Assembly: GCA_027575765.1 (NCBI GenBank)
Contig: JANBPT010000304.1
Coordinates: forward strand, 1 to 46,020
Length of the DNA: 46,020 bases
Direction of reading: 5' to 3'
DNA from: Tieghemiomyces parasiticus
Taxonomy: Eukaryota; Kickxellomycota; Dimargaritomycetes; Dimargaritales; Dimargaritaceae
This document shows, in pieces, positions 11,317 to 23,264 of the stretch (positions are counted from its first letter, which is position 1; every line of letters starts with the position of its first letter). The notes under the pieces were generated by a model. It searched no databases and was not told the DNA's origin. It saw only the letters and a list, made by a program, of their open reading frames with translations. Position numbers and translations under genes: made by a program.

Positions 11317-12396
11317 TGACAAGTCAGGCTGGTCTCGTCAGAGGTAGCGACGGCGGCCGGTTTTCTTTTTCACCTTGGACTGGGACACTGTTGGCCGTCA
11401 GCGGACCGCCTAGATGCAGCACCCTGTCCTTCTCAGATCGTTATGCAAGTAGGGGAGAGGAGGTCTAAACCCTGCTTCACCTGCTGCCTGAACCGATTGG
11501 CGAAGTACATAGTCTGGAATAGAGCAGGAGCGCCTCTAATTAGGAATCCACTGTCATTTATAAAGGATGGCGCACAACACCGGGCATGCGTCTATTATCT
11601 CACTTAACGTTGCTAGTCTGTTGATAGAATGGCCTCCCCTTCCCCACATGGATTGACAGCCAGCTTGACCCCCCTACCCGGTTGTATCCTTCTCCCCCCT
11701 CCCGATCCCACCGCGTCTCTCTGTTGCCATATCTAGACTCAAACAGGCTTGACACCAAGCTGTCAACTTCCGTTCCAACAGAAAACCGGCTAGATCATAT
11801 CTTCCATGGTAGTGCACATTGCGACAATCCTCGGAACCGCCCACTTTCTATATCCGTACCAAGCAGGTTTGAAGCATGAAACTTCACAAAGTGATGTGAC
11901 GGAAGGAGAGGTGGAAGGGTGGGACTGGTCAAGGTTTCTGACGACAGCCCGTCGGATAATTGCACTAGACTATTTAAAAAGGCCAGTATATTGGAGATTT
12001 GCCAGTCGGAAGGACCGAGTAAGCTAGACGAACAAAGCTGGAGCGCTAAGGTGGTGTTGAAGAAAGGAATCACTTGCTTTTACCTCCTCAGCGTTCGTCA
12101 CTCAGTGCCTCACCCCATTATCCATGCGCCCCCCTTTAGGGCCTTCTAACGTCATATGATCTCCACTCAACTTCACTTTCCCCTCCCCTCTGAGCCTGCC
12201 CAAAGCGTGAGATCCCAAGGGTAAAACGGGGCGCTACTTTCGTGTAACAACGTTGGCCTTCTCGGATGGCTAGCAGAACTGAAAATGTATTGTACAGAAT
12301 AGAAAGGGAGGGAAGGGCCACGCCGACCCAGGATGTACTTTTAAATAGGTGAGGTAGGGGCGGAACGAAGAAGACCAAGGTCTACTATTCCTGGTC
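11317..12396. other. spacer upstream of Argonaute
   Basis: Lies between the Argonaute promoter and the 3' end of the PH-domain gene. No ORF resembles a protein family and no structured RNA is evident. Confidence 0.5.
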
Positions 12397-15062
12397 TTAC
12401 TCTTCCAGGATGGGGCGGTTGGTCAACATCCGCAGATAATCTCCCCAAGTGTCGATGCATGATTGACTGTCTCCGCACAACCAGTAGCTGCGCTTCGGCG
12501 TGCCCAGGCGGAGGCACGGTCGTTTACTTTTGGACGAGTCCGACCGGGGCTCGCGGATGCTCTGCACCTTCTCCAACAGAATTACCCGCGGCAGATCTTG
12601 TTGCTGGCGTGGCCGATGTGGGTTGGAATCATGGTAAAATAAATAAACAGGTGCGATTAATATCTGGACGCCCACGCCTGACCATAAAATCCCACACACC
12701 TGGTCGGTGCCCTATGCATTCAACTTACCTTCTCGCTCCTGTAGTAAGAAAGGCTCCGCATACGCAAGACAAACCACCGCTTCCGCCACTGCTTATACTT
12801 GTCTCGCTTCAGCAGGTAGCCCCGGTGGAGAATCTCGGCACTGTTGAAGGACTCTTGGAAACTGGGGTCATATACGGTAATGGATAAATCCTCGTCAGAA
12901 CTCACATCGTCGTCGTCACCCTCGTCGTCGTCGTCGGGCATGTCGGCAATGGGTACCGAGGCGCTTGGCAGATCGCCAGGGGAAGCCGACAGCGGGGGCC
13001 GAGGGGAGTAACCATCAGAGTGAAAAGCTGGGCTGTCGATGCTTAAACCGCTCGTCCGCACCGAAAGCCGCTGGTCAGCGCTGGTGGTTGCGTTGGACAG
13101 GTCAAAACGCACGGTGGGCGAGCGAAGGTTAGAAGGCGAGGGTAGCGGTACCGGGTCAGGTCGCGTGCCCGACTCCATGTGGTCATCCCACCGCGGCATT
13201 GGCCGTGACGATGGTCCTGCAACGTCTCTGTTCGACCGGGGCCCGTCACCACCATTTCTACAGCCGCTACTGTCTCCCCGACCATGTACCGTCGCTGAGG
13301 AAGGTATCGTGCCGTGATTTGGTAACTCCCTGACTAGTCGGGGCAGGGTGGCGTATGGCGACACAGCGGCCGATCCCAGCACGCTCTCCATCTGGGATAA
13401 GAGACCGGTAGGGTTCTTGAGGTGATCACAGGCCTCGGTCAGGGCCCCGATCCAGTCGCTCATGATGGCAATGTTCTCGGCCTGCAGGTAGTAGATTTTA
13501 GTGACCGTGATGATGCCAATCACGTAGTGGCGCGAACGTTTGGACACCTCCGACACCAGCCGTACCATGTTGAGGTTGATCATGCTGATAAGTTCGTACT
13601 CCTACCGACCAGATGAAGCAGGTCAATTCGGGGCGCTATCTATGTTAGAAGTTAAAAAAGGAATGGATAAGATAATGTAGGCCTCGGCCCGAGGAGTATT
13701 CCCTAATTCTATATTCGGCAGGGGGGGCCATATGGCAACTTACCTTCTCGTTCTTGTACGCGGATAGGCTGCTGGTACGCAGCACAAACCACTTCTTTTT
13801 CCACACCTACGGTACGTGGGGGGGGGGAGTATGGGAGGTTTCGACCGACGCAGTGGAAACCGCCGAGCCGGTTAGTACATTCCGGAGACCTTGCCACACT
13901 GCTAGACTTCCCAAGCGTAGCCCCGGAGTGGTTGGCTAAGGTGACCCTGACACCAGTAAGGAACTAACCTTGAGGCGGCTGGAGCGCTTGTATAGAAATC
14001 CCTTCTTCCAGATTGTCTGGTCCCCAGCAGCGACATCAGGGAGGGCAGTGTTGCTTGCTGGGTCCGCGGCAGGCGATGTGATAGCGGAGCGTTGGGGGCT
14101 ACCCACCACCGCCTGGAGGCCGGGTAGTGGCAGAGGTTATAACATATAATTAATGATGATGTTGGGTTAGGTAATCGAAGAAACCTTGGTTGCCTGGGAT
14201 ATGAGGATTATGGACCACGTATGTCACACTAGGTAAACAAGGAACCTCTGCTCGACACCTTGATATCACGCTTCGGAGATGCGTAATGCGACACCTGTGA
14301 TGCCACCGTCGACAACTTACCTCGAAAGCAGGTGGTGAGGGTCTGGACCGAGCGGCCATGGGCGCAATGGAGTTACCAGCGAAGACTGGCCAGGTAAAAC
14401 AGGGGACGACGACGAGCGTGGCTTGACGCTTCAGAGACGGATGGACGGATGTCGAAAATTAACCTATGGTCACTGGCTGTGTCAGATGGTTAGGGTGTCA
14501 GAATGTGGAGACAGAAGACGGAAGAGGTAACCGGGCAACATTAAGAAAAGGCGACAAGTTTGAGACACGTTTAAGGGGGAAGGTGAGGCGGCGGGGAAGA
14601 GCTGAAGTATCGGGTCACGCTGATAATGGTACCTCGTAGTGCTGGAGAGGGGGGCAGGTTGCGGAGTTCAAGGCACTAGCGAATCCAGTCGAAATGGAGA
14701 GAGGCCTGGTAGTGAAAGGGTGGGATGTGAACCCTGTGTCGTAGCAAGGTGCTAGGGCGAAAGAGGTGTAAGGTGGCGTGACTCATGCTCGCACGGCGTT
14801 AGCCGTAGTAACCTAGTAAATACTCTTACAGATACTTACTTTTAGACAACTGCATAACGTCGGATATCCAGCCGTACAAAAACAAAGAGTGTCTAACTAA
14901 AAGGCTTGGTACATCGCATGAGAGAACTGACTGGACGAATTTCATACAGTTGATTAAGCCAATAATGCAGACCTGAACCCATTCTTCGCCTTGTATGATT
15001 TGTCCGTCGAGAGCTAGCGAATCCAGTGCCTCTAGAGCGAAGTGGGCACGACGTTTGACCAT
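12397..15062 (-). CDS. tandem PH-domain protein, multi-exon
   Basis: Phosphoinositide- or protein-binding adaptor with two pleckstrin-homology domains. Firm exons are 14112-13969, 13806-13744, 13601-12729 and 12603-12397, each bounded by GTAAGT/GTTAGT donors and YAG acceptors with matching phase. PH1 is built from three exons: TIWKKGFLYKRSSRLK, then VWKKKWFVLR...YKNEK, then EYELIS...WIGALTEACDHL. PH2 starts with GYLLKRDKYKQWRKRWFVLR and ends with PKRSYWLCGDSQ...WGDYLRML. Between them lies about 200 residues of Ser/Pro-rich, then Asp/Glu-rich (DDDDEGDDDD) linker. The 5' end is less certain: 14385-14321 and 15062-14840 join in phase (AAAA|TC) to give 524 residues, across a 454-nt intron longer than the others; a minimal model starting at the ATG at 14359 gives 441 residues. 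A TATA box at 15084-15090 lies so close to 15062 that the in-frame ATG at 14945 could be the true start. I infer a cortical signalling or polarity role. Confidence 0.8.
13818..13827 (+). repeat. G10 homopolymer in a PH-gene intron
   Basis: Run of ten G on the + strand inside the intron between 13968 and 13807; a C-run on the transcript near the acceptor. Confidence 0.8.
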
Positions 15063-15895
15063 GGCCGGGACAAGACACGGGCTTTTTATATCGTTTGGTA
15101 CCTACGCCAGATGCATAACTCTATAGGCGGCCGAGTCAGTTAAGACTATGAAGGGACAATTCTGTACGTCCAACTTCACCCTTGCGTAAGGTACTTTCCA
15201 AGGGAATTGGTCTCCCTGGAGATTTCAGATGGGAGGGAGGGGCTCTGACGTCGGTCAACAAGTCACAGGGGACTAATGCAGCGTCTTGTGCTGCACGTGG
15301 TTACAGTACGAATTCCTCACGCAAAACTTACCCGACGAACATCCCGCCGTAGTTAGGGCACTGTTGAGGCTTGGCAATGGGCCGATACGGGAGCCCCATG
15401 GTTAATCGGCCTAATCACGGTCTAGCCCTGGTATGGTGCGGTCCTCGGGCCCTTACCCCAGTTGCTCTTCTGCCAAGGAGCACAGGCTTGGCTCCGATCC
15501 TTGGCGGTTTGATCATAATCAATGAGGCAGATTGTTATCAGACCGTCTGCGCAGACTGACAACTGGTGGTGGGGATAGGCCCCAGCAGGTATGAGACTCA
15601 AGCAGGGGTGTGGCGAACCGGCGTTCGTTATCTCCGCGCGCCTAGCTTTTCTCCTCATCTTCTGCCACTGTGTACTGCAGCCCTCCCTGTTGCCTGGCGC
15701 CCCCGACGTCCGCCCGGCTGCCTCTTGGACCTCATCTCCGCCCATTGCCGTTCACCCGTTTTCCTTCTGCCCACCGTGTCTGGTGCTTGCCACAGAATCT
15801 ATCTTTGCGAGGACCTAGCACGACCCATAGTTCTGTTGTCAACCCACATCTGCCCTGTGCTCCACAGACATCTGCTCTCCCTAAAAGTCACCAAG
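15063..15895. other. divergent promoter region between PH gene and SWEET gene
   Basis: Contains the minus-strand TATA box TATAAAA at 15084-15090 for the PH gene. The 250 nt before the SWEET start are C/T-rich, as in many fungal promoters. ORFs here (for example 15566-15961 +, which begins at a GTG) are shadows or chance. Confidence 0.5.
15084..15090 (-). promoter_or_regulatory. TATA box upstream of the PH gene
   Basis: TATAAAA on the minus strand, 22 nt before the ATG at 15062 and 139 nt before the in-frame ATG at 14945. Confidence 0.4.
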
Positions 15896-17249
15896 ATGAT
15901 GTCCGTAATTGAGGCCTTCGCAACGTTGTTCACCATCAGCATGTTCGTCAGCGGACTGTAAGTAGACCAGAACTGGATTTTTGGTTAGAATGGGCTAAAT
16001 GGGCAACCCGCGGATTCCGATCGGTCGTATCGCAACGGGGCTATGCTACGGAACAGAAAAGCCGGCGAGAGTGGAGTCGCCTCCCTATATTTAACCTAGG
16101 AAGCCCCTGGCAAGTCGTTTACCACATCGGCGTTATCTAACTGTATCACCGACCATTGACAAACCATTGGGACTTACCACCTCCCCCCTGACGCCACCTT
16201 CCACTTCCTCACTCGAATGTGACGTGATATAGGTCGGTGGTAAAACGCATCAAGGCCAGTCCCACCGTGTCCCTGATTTCGCCCTTTCCGGCCTTCGCCA
16301 CGATAATCAAGTAAGTACACACACTATATAACAATGTTTCCATAGTCGCTATGAGGTTTTTAAATGGGCGTGTTTTAGGTCATACAATTCCGCTGGGTTT
16401 TAGCTCAATTATTTCATGTATTTAACCGCCCCACGCCCCTAAACCCAACACTTGCCAGCTGCATGGCCTGGTGCAAATACGCCCTCATCACCGAGGACGT
16501 CCTCATGATCGTTGTCAACGCCGTCGGCGTGGCAATCTCAATCTACCTGGTCTACTGCCATTACAGCTACACTGACCGGAAGGTAGGTCTCCTCCCCGAC
16601 GCTTAGCCCGGTATTCACCACCCAAAGTCACTGCAAGCTACCGGACGTGCTGCCCTCATACCAACCTCGGTTTCTCTGCTTTGTGCGTGCGACCTCTTTT
16701 CAATTACAGGCCCAGATTGAGAAGATGGCCTTTAGCGCGGCCCTGATCCTCACCGCCTTGCTCGTATACGTAAACTACCTGGCGGGCGAGAACGCCCTGG
16801 CACACCTTGGCGTGGCCTGCTGCGTGGCATGCGTAGTCATGTTTAGCTCACCACTGGTCTCCATTGTAAGTGCACCTTCTTGTACGTTCCAGTGGCCATA
16901 TGGCTTGGTAACTGGACCATTCAGCACGCCCTAGATCCATTGCCTGAGTTTCGGTGACTAATTCCAGCCTCAAGCCGCTAACGCACCTATACGTGTCCTC
17001 CCCCCCCTAATCGCCATATGTATATACCAGCGGACGGTCATTGCCACCCGCAGTACCTACTGTCTTTCCTTCCCGCTGTCCATCACATCTCTGTTTACCT
17101 CGACCCTGTGGGCCTGGTACGGCTACACCATCAATGACATGTTCGTCTTTGCGCCTAACTTTGCGGGGGCTGTGCTAGCCATGGTGCAGGTGAGCATGTT
17201 TGCCCTGTACAAGGGCACCAGTGTAGAATCTAGTGACATCCCACTATGA
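15896..17249 (+). CDS. SWEET (MtN3/saliva) sugar transporter
   Basis: Bidirectional sugar uniporter of the SWEET family, with seven TM helices arranged as two three-helix MtN3 repeats around a linker helix. Five exons join cleanly: 15896-15957, 16233-16310, 16459-16582, 16710-16865 and 17031-17249, giving 212 residues (phases 2, 2, 0, 0). Diagnostic stretches are VVKRIKASPTVSLISPFPAF after TM1, KYALITEDVLMIVVNAVGV for TM2-TM3, LGVACCVACVVMFSSPLVSI for the start of repeat two, then TVIATRSTYCLSFPLSITS and LWAWYGYTINDMFVFAPNFA. The Pro residues that act as hinges at the start of helices (SPFPAF, SSPLVS, FPLS) are present. The cytosolic tail is very short, so it is compact even for the family. 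Transport of a mono- or disaccharide at the plasma membrane or vacuole is inferred from the family. The first ATG of a tandem pair was taken as the start. It is convergent with the FAM72 gene. Confidence 0.93.
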
Positions 17250-17643
17250 CCGATCCCCCATCCCCATACGCTAGCCTCTACGGCTTCTTCTGGTATAAGC
17301 GTACGACACAGAGGGACCATACCGCTGGGTGCCTTGCCAATACAGCTTCTGCGTACGTTGCCTCTCGTGGCTATCGCCGTTCTTTGCTGGACTTTTTTTC
17401 TAAACAATACCGTGACGCAAATTAACTGACATGCCTGTTTATTAATGTAGGATATTCCAGGTAAGGATAATCAGTTTTTGTACAAGTCTAGTAACGAAAT
17501 TAATTTAAATAGTTATGCAAGTATGTAAAAGCCGTCGAGTGTGTAGATAAAGCGGCTGGGAAGGGGTACCCCAATTATGGAAATTGCCCCAATTGAAGTG
17601 CACCGGCTACTGTTATAACAAATTAAGGCCGCCCTGGGAAGGC
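17250..17643. other. convergent 3' spacer between SWEET and FAM72
   Basis: AT-rich 394-nt stretch (for example around 17500-17530) between two gene ends, presumably holding both 3' UTRs and polyadenylation signals. No gene is seen. Confidence 0.5.
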
Positions 17644-18710
17644 TCAGCGGCACAAAATGTCCAGGTCGCATGTGATCATCTCCATGTCGGATTCATTCTC
17701 GGGCAGCGCTGACCAGAGTAGAAGATTGGCGCCGGTCGAGTCGAGCCGCTCCTGGGCCACCACTGTCTCGGTCCGGAACATCCAGAAATGACCATTATTG
17801 CAGGCCTTCATACAGCCGCTGCAGGGCTGGGTGATGTGGTAGCCAAGCTCGGTGCCACTAAAGGACGGGAAAGAGGGAAGAGGTGTAAAGCACAAGTGAT
17901 ATAGTGGAGGATTAGTATGCGTGTAAGTTGAGTTATGTGTGCCCTCCCCCGTGGCTACGTATCGCCCGGGATAGACCGGTGATCACCGTCTGTGAGCATA
18001 TCCTGCGGACGCAAGGATCGATGAGTATCTTTGCGATTGGATCGAGAGAATCGCTGGGTCAAATCGGCTAATGAAGCCACCAAGTGCAGGCGCTGAGTCC
18101 CAGTTTCATCTTCCTCGCTTGCAAAACAACATACATACACAAAGGGAACTCGACTTACCATCCTAGACAGGCGATATTACGGATCTTGCACCGACAGGAG
18201 GGAGTGGTGTAATCCTCACCTACGAGTTGAACTCTGTTGGTAGAGCAAGTAGCGGAGGTGGATTTCGAGAAGGAAACAATTGAGCCGGAGGTTAGCTCTG
18301 ACACGTTGGTAACGACGCTGCAAACATCCTATGCGATCGCGGATGACGCTATCATTGCTATCAAACTGGTGATCAACTAAGCCAGGGCCAACACTTACTT
18401 GAAGGGAGGCACGTCCGTTGAATAGAGCTCAATTCGGTTATCGGCCAGTAGCAACGCCTTTCAAAGTGGGCGATGGGGGAAAACATGTATCGGAATGGGT
18501 ATTAGTGAACATCGACCGTAAACGTCCTCATTGAGCGGGTGCTCGCCAGATCCCTGACCTCCAGGTGACTCTGAGATACTGGGCAACTGAGAGAAAACTT
18601 ACCCGCATCCCTCGCTTGCATACCAAAACGTTACACAGCGTACAGTTGAGCTGGCACACGGCCTTGCCTCGGAACTGCTGTCGGGCACTATTTTGAAAAA
18701 GATCGTGCAT
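17644..18710 (-). CDS. FAM72-family zinc-ribbon-like protein
   Basis: Homologue of the animal FAM72 family; human FAM72A binds and lowers the nuclear uracil-DNA glycosylase UNG2. Four exons join in phase: 18710-18603, 18457-18399, 18317-18159 and 17857-17644, giving 179 residues (phases 0, 2, 2). Family signatures include a cysteine cluster (Cys19, Cys23, Cys26), then KRGMRALLLAD, a second cluster around CRCKIRNIACLGCGTELGYH, QPCSGC, and the hallmark ACNNGHFWMF followed by RLDSTGANLLLW. The codon for the Cys before GTELGYH is split by the last intron (TG|T), which strongly supports that splice. Compared with the 149-residue human protein there is an insert of about 30 Ser/Thr-rich residues after STDVPPF. 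The cysteines probably bind zinc. Whether the fungal protein acts on uracil-DNA glycosylase is not shown by sequence. An in-frame TTG at 18722 is also possible, but ATG 18710 is preferred. Confidence 0.92.
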
Positions 18711-21700
18711 GGCTAGAAACAATAAAAGTCGCGTAATGCCAATTGAGCCTTAGCGGGGGTGAGAACGGGGCAGGTGGACGAAACAGAGTCAATGAGGGTT
18801 AGAATGGACTCGGTATTACTAGCATGGTTGGTCGCGCTACCCTGCCTTTTATGACCAATGGTAGGGAGGGAGGGAGGGTACTAGGAGCGGAGGGGGCATC
18901 GTGGGTGATGTATAGTATGTTCCTCAAGCTTGCTGAAAGGGTGGTACCATGGATAGAAGCCGGCTGAATACACACGATTGTGCCCTCGACCTCCCCCCTG
19001 CTCCAGAGATCTAGAACGAGTTGAGGGTGGCACCTATCGGTACAGAAATTGTGTATTGGGGTTCGTGTCCGGCCGTAACGTCGCTCAGCCAACGGGTTGG
19101 CGGGCCCCACCGGGCCTCTACAAAGCTCGAGGAGGTCTTGTAGGTACGAAACGCCGAGTCAGTGGCGCCGAGGTAGAACCTTTCTGCAAACCTGACAAGG
19201 GGCCTACCTAGTCGAAAGAGCCCCAGTTTGGGGACGTCAAGAGCCTGTAAGCGGGTCGGAAGGTTGAAACGGTAGCGTGTGTGGCCCAGGTACTGCCCTG
19301 AGTAGGAAATGGTTTCATGGCCAGAGTACCGAATGCGGGATGTGTCACAGGGGAGGGCAAATAGGCCGGTGGGAATGGGCAAGTGCCGTGAGGGGTGGGC
19401 GGAATGAGAGTTTATAGGTGGAGTTAGTAAAAACACAATGGAGGGCACACACCACCGAGAGTTGCCTTTTCTAAAGGACCCAACCGAGAAAGAGTTAGTG
19501 CTGCGGAAGGCGAGCTTGTGGTCGAGCCATCCAGGACTGCCGGAGACGGCCGATAACCGGTAGAGCGGGCGGTTACCTAAAAATGGAAAGGAGTGGTGCC
19601 ACGTCAGATACGAGCAAGCTGTGAAAAATGCGGGAGAAAAACTTGGAGAGCCCACTGAATGGTTTACTAGACGTACACTCCAAAAAGGAAATTAATCGGC
19701 AGAGCAAGGCCTATTCAGTACACAGGAGCAGCCTAGCAAAGAGGAAGACAAGGGCGCGAGGCGGGTTGGGAGGGGGTCAGGCAGTAAACCTTTTAATGGA
19801 CGAGGCCCGGTGAGACTGGCCGTCGAAACTAACAGGCACGGGAGCGGCAATGGGGTAGCCAGCGGGTAGCAGCCGTGTCCACAGGTGAGACGGAAAAGAT
19901 GCTTCAGCGAGCTAAAAGAAACGGCGAGAACGGACAGGAGGTATCGAACAGCGAGGGTCGCCAGGGTTCCAGGGTTTATAGTTGGGTTTTAGATGAAAGG
20001 GAGGGGAGAGGAGAAAGGGCCTACGCCCCCTTCAATCTCCCTGGGCTAAGGAGATGCACCTGGTGGCCCTCCTCTAACATATCCTCAGCTGGCCCCGTAG
20101 GTGGAGGTGGTTTCAGAGCCCGCCGCGCCCCGCCGCACGGTCTCTACAGGGTAAACCACTCGCCCACGGCTGACTGCCCTACGGTCTGATGCGCCGCATC
20201 CATCGCATCATTTTTACCAGCTGACACCGCTGGTATTGGATGGTGGCCGGCGCCCAACACGCGCGTTGACTCTGCACTCCATCCAAGGTCGTGCGAACAT
20301 GGTACTGCTACATTATAAAGAGGCTTCATAGTGTTTGTCTCTGTTAACTTCATAAACGTATAGCCATAGAAGAGGTGGGCATTTAAACCGCCGAGCTGAG
20401 AATAGTTCCGCCCCTCACGTTGGTCACTTGATGGTGTCCAGTGGTGACGACGGCTATTGATAAGGTACTTCTTCTTTCCTTGTCGGCAGTCGCTGCTTTA
20501 AATCCTGACGGCCTCAATCCCTGAGCTACCAAGAAGACTGCGGAAACCCTGCTTAGGGCAAATACCGTAAGTCTTCCTCTTGTATTCACCTTATTTTGCA
20601 TTATCTTCTACTCCTGCCATTCTCAGAATTAGACGAAAATGTCGCGACGTGTCGCATGTGCCAGGAAAAATCAAACGACCAGGCACCCCCTCTACCAGCC
20701 TTTAGCCACACAGCGCATCCATGTACGGAGTAGACTAATACTACCCAGGTCTAAAACGAAAAAGAGCCTTGACAAATGTCATTGGGTCCCAGCCGCGTTC
20801 ACGGCACCGTTTCTTTTGAGTGTAAACCATCGGCTGTCCTAATCGATGCCGCCCGGGTCAGATGTTAATGGTCATGCAACGGTAAGGGGCCCTAGAAGGG
20901 GCGAGCAGAGAATGTTATAGGAAATCTTTCTATTCAGTTGCTCCCGATGCCATGTGGCCCCCCTACGTCGGTCCCTGGACCCCACCTTGTCAAACTGCCA
21001 CATTCTCTCTGACGTCTCTAAATAGAAATATCCATGAAATCGGATAGGTCCCCGCCAACTATATCCAGGTGGCCCAATGAACGGATACGTCCAGAATCCA
21101 CGAGGGGATCGTAGCGGCCAAAACTACCGGCGTTGCTTAGCAAATAAAGTAATAAGGCCCGATCGGAGTTACGGATGGGGAATACTGCGGAACTTGGCCT
21201 GCTTGACCGTGAGAGCAGTGGAAGTCATCATACCCCTAAGAGTGTGCCAGGGGCTAATCCGAAACCGACCGGATCGCCGAGGTTACCTGGATTCTAGAGC
21301 GATCTTTGGTCCTGGGACCCCGCTAGTGAATCTCTCCTGCGGCGAGACCCTGAGGGTTGAGCGAACAGCGCATTCTTGGACAATCGCTGCGGTTCATTTA
21401 ACGACGGCCGTGGCCAAGTAGACTCCCCAGGCTTTGGCCCGAATGCGGTATATGAAGGGACGTCCAAGTCCTGTGGTCAAGTATCAGGGTTGCACTTAGA
21501 TACCGCACAACCAATTTAGATGAATAGCCCACTCGGCTATGGATAACCACTTGGCCTGGCGTGCTTGTAGCAACCCTTCACTTAAGAGTGCACTACCACT
21601 GCCTTTCTGTCCCACACCAATCCTGATGGTAAGCTATCGACAATGATGGCTATTTTCACGCTAAGAAACTAGTAACTGAGCTCCGGTAGAGGCCCCTTCC

Positions 21701-22278
21701 GTCCCTGAGTTTAGTCACGGGCTTTAGCGGCAAGCCACTTTGGGCACTGATAGGTCCTCCTCGCAATAAAGGACGGGATTGAAACCACCGGAAGTATTAC
21801 TGCGGCTTAGCGCACTATAGCGCCCCATCAGGGCTCTCCGCATGGTAATCTTCTATGGTAATCCTGGCGCCACAAGGAGGGACGTAAAGCTTTCTATTAT
21901 GACTCATGAGGCCGTCCCCTTCCGTAGCCGATCGTCACAAATGACCTAACGTTGGGCTGTTTGTCACCCGACCACCTCCCCTTCCCATTTCACCTGTCTT
22001 GAGGGTTCAGTTATCGAGCCAAGTATCCTAGAGCCGGTACTGGGACTGAGGGGCAACACCTGATTGAACGGGATGACGGGGCGGCTCTCCAGGTTTGATA
22101 CCTGGTGATTTCATAGGACGGAGATTGGCGATTGCATAAAAGGTGTGAACCTTTCGCCTGGCCAGTGTACGTATTTTGGCATTGCTTAATATTTACTGAA
22201 CCGAATTACTATCTCGATCTCCAAGTCTCTATTCACTTGTAATTTTTCCCACCCAATCAAGTCATACATATTATCAAC
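18711..22278. other. 3.6-kb stretch without a recognised gene
   Basis: Long spacer between the FAM72 start and the NTF2-like gene. The longest open frame (19655-19011 -, 214 codons) has no ATG and no known domain. An ATG ORF at 21077-21421 (+, 114 aa) is basic and unlike any family I recognise. No repeats, tRNA or rRNA could be seen. It may hold lineage-specific genes, a non-coding RNA, or regulatory DNA. Confidence 0.45.
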
Positions 22279-23096
22279 ATGGGTGAATCGACTCCACTGG
22301 CTAGCGGTTCTAACCATTCCAACGAAATGGCAACGGCCGGGGACATATCGATTGACTCACTACCCATGTCCCGCCAGAGAGTTATCAACGACCTTCTCCA
22401 GCTGTACAGTCTCGACCCGAAACTATCGAGCTTTGAAATATTTGACGAGAATGGAGTGTAAGTATCGGAACAACTACTCGGTCCCAAAGTATCAAAATTA
22501 GTTCAGGGAACTCACAATTGCGTATCTACTCCTCCCCCCTCTGCGCTGCCCTCGTACACCACGTCCGGCCATTCTGAACCCATTAAGCAGTTTCCAGGAC
22601 AACATCACTATCTGCACGGGTATTAAGGCCATCCGCGCCGGTTTTTTTGCCCCCTCCTACGTTTTTAGTGACTGCAGAATCGAAACCCCCACGTTGGTTT
22701 ACCACCAACCCGATAGGATGCAAATCCATGTCTACATCGATTATACGCTACGTTTGTTCAAGGTTCACTTGACTACGCTCAGCACCATCACTTTCGAGTT
22801 CAAACCGTCGGACGTCCACGACGGGACTTACACCGACAAGGCCACCTACGTCGAGGAGCGCTGGTGGGGCACGCCACTTAAGTTCGCCAAGGACGGGTTC
22901 ATTGGTTGGGTGTGTGAGGTAAGTGCCATTTGACTGATTTAGTCACCAATGCAAAGGGAGGAGCTTCAATGACCATATAATATTCGTTATTGACACGTGA
23001 TTCTATTGTCATTCGCATTCGACCTATAATCCACAGAAATCCCGCATTTTTCTCGGTCACTTCGTACACGCCGTGGTACCCATCCCTACAGAGTAG
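22279..23096 (+). CDS. NTF2-like (SnoaL-like) fold protein
   Basis: 188-residue protein from three exons: 22279-22457, 22591-22918 and 23037-23096. The junctions are supported by GTAAGT donors, CAG acceptors and matching phases (GT|T codes the Val in DENGVFQDN; the second join is phase 0 after GWVCE). After a variable N-terminus there is a helix (SRQRVINDLLQLYSLDP), then FEIFDENGVFQDNI and TGIKAIRAGFFAP, a run of beta strands rich in aromatic residues, and EERWWGTPLKFA. This order (helix, F-x-D, helix, long curved sheet) is that of the NTF2-like superfamily, in fungi often an uncharacterised cone-fold protein. No catalytic residues can be assigned. No signal peptide or TM segment. It ends 168 nt before the convergent sacsin-like gene. 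The fold call is from pattern and should be confirmed by profile search. Confidence 0.72.
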
Positions 23097-23264
23097 TCGC
23101 CATATAATCATTTCGAATAGATAATGCGGCCGTAAAGTCCAACCATCATAAATCGATGACAATTGTATTACCAAAATGTCCATATGGTTCGCAGGTCCTG
23201 TCAATAGGCAGTACACCCTAGCCTTTAGAGTGAAGTAACTTCCACCGAACCTACTCCCCACACA

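Noticed and set aside
19011..19655. 214-codon open frame on the minus strand
   Set aside because: It begins at a GTG, contains no internal Met, has no recognisable domain, and an open frame of this length can arise by chance in 46 kb.
21077..21421. 114-codon ATG ORF on the plus strand
   Set aside because: Arg-rich translation without a domain, splice partner or promoter signal; not enough to call a gene.
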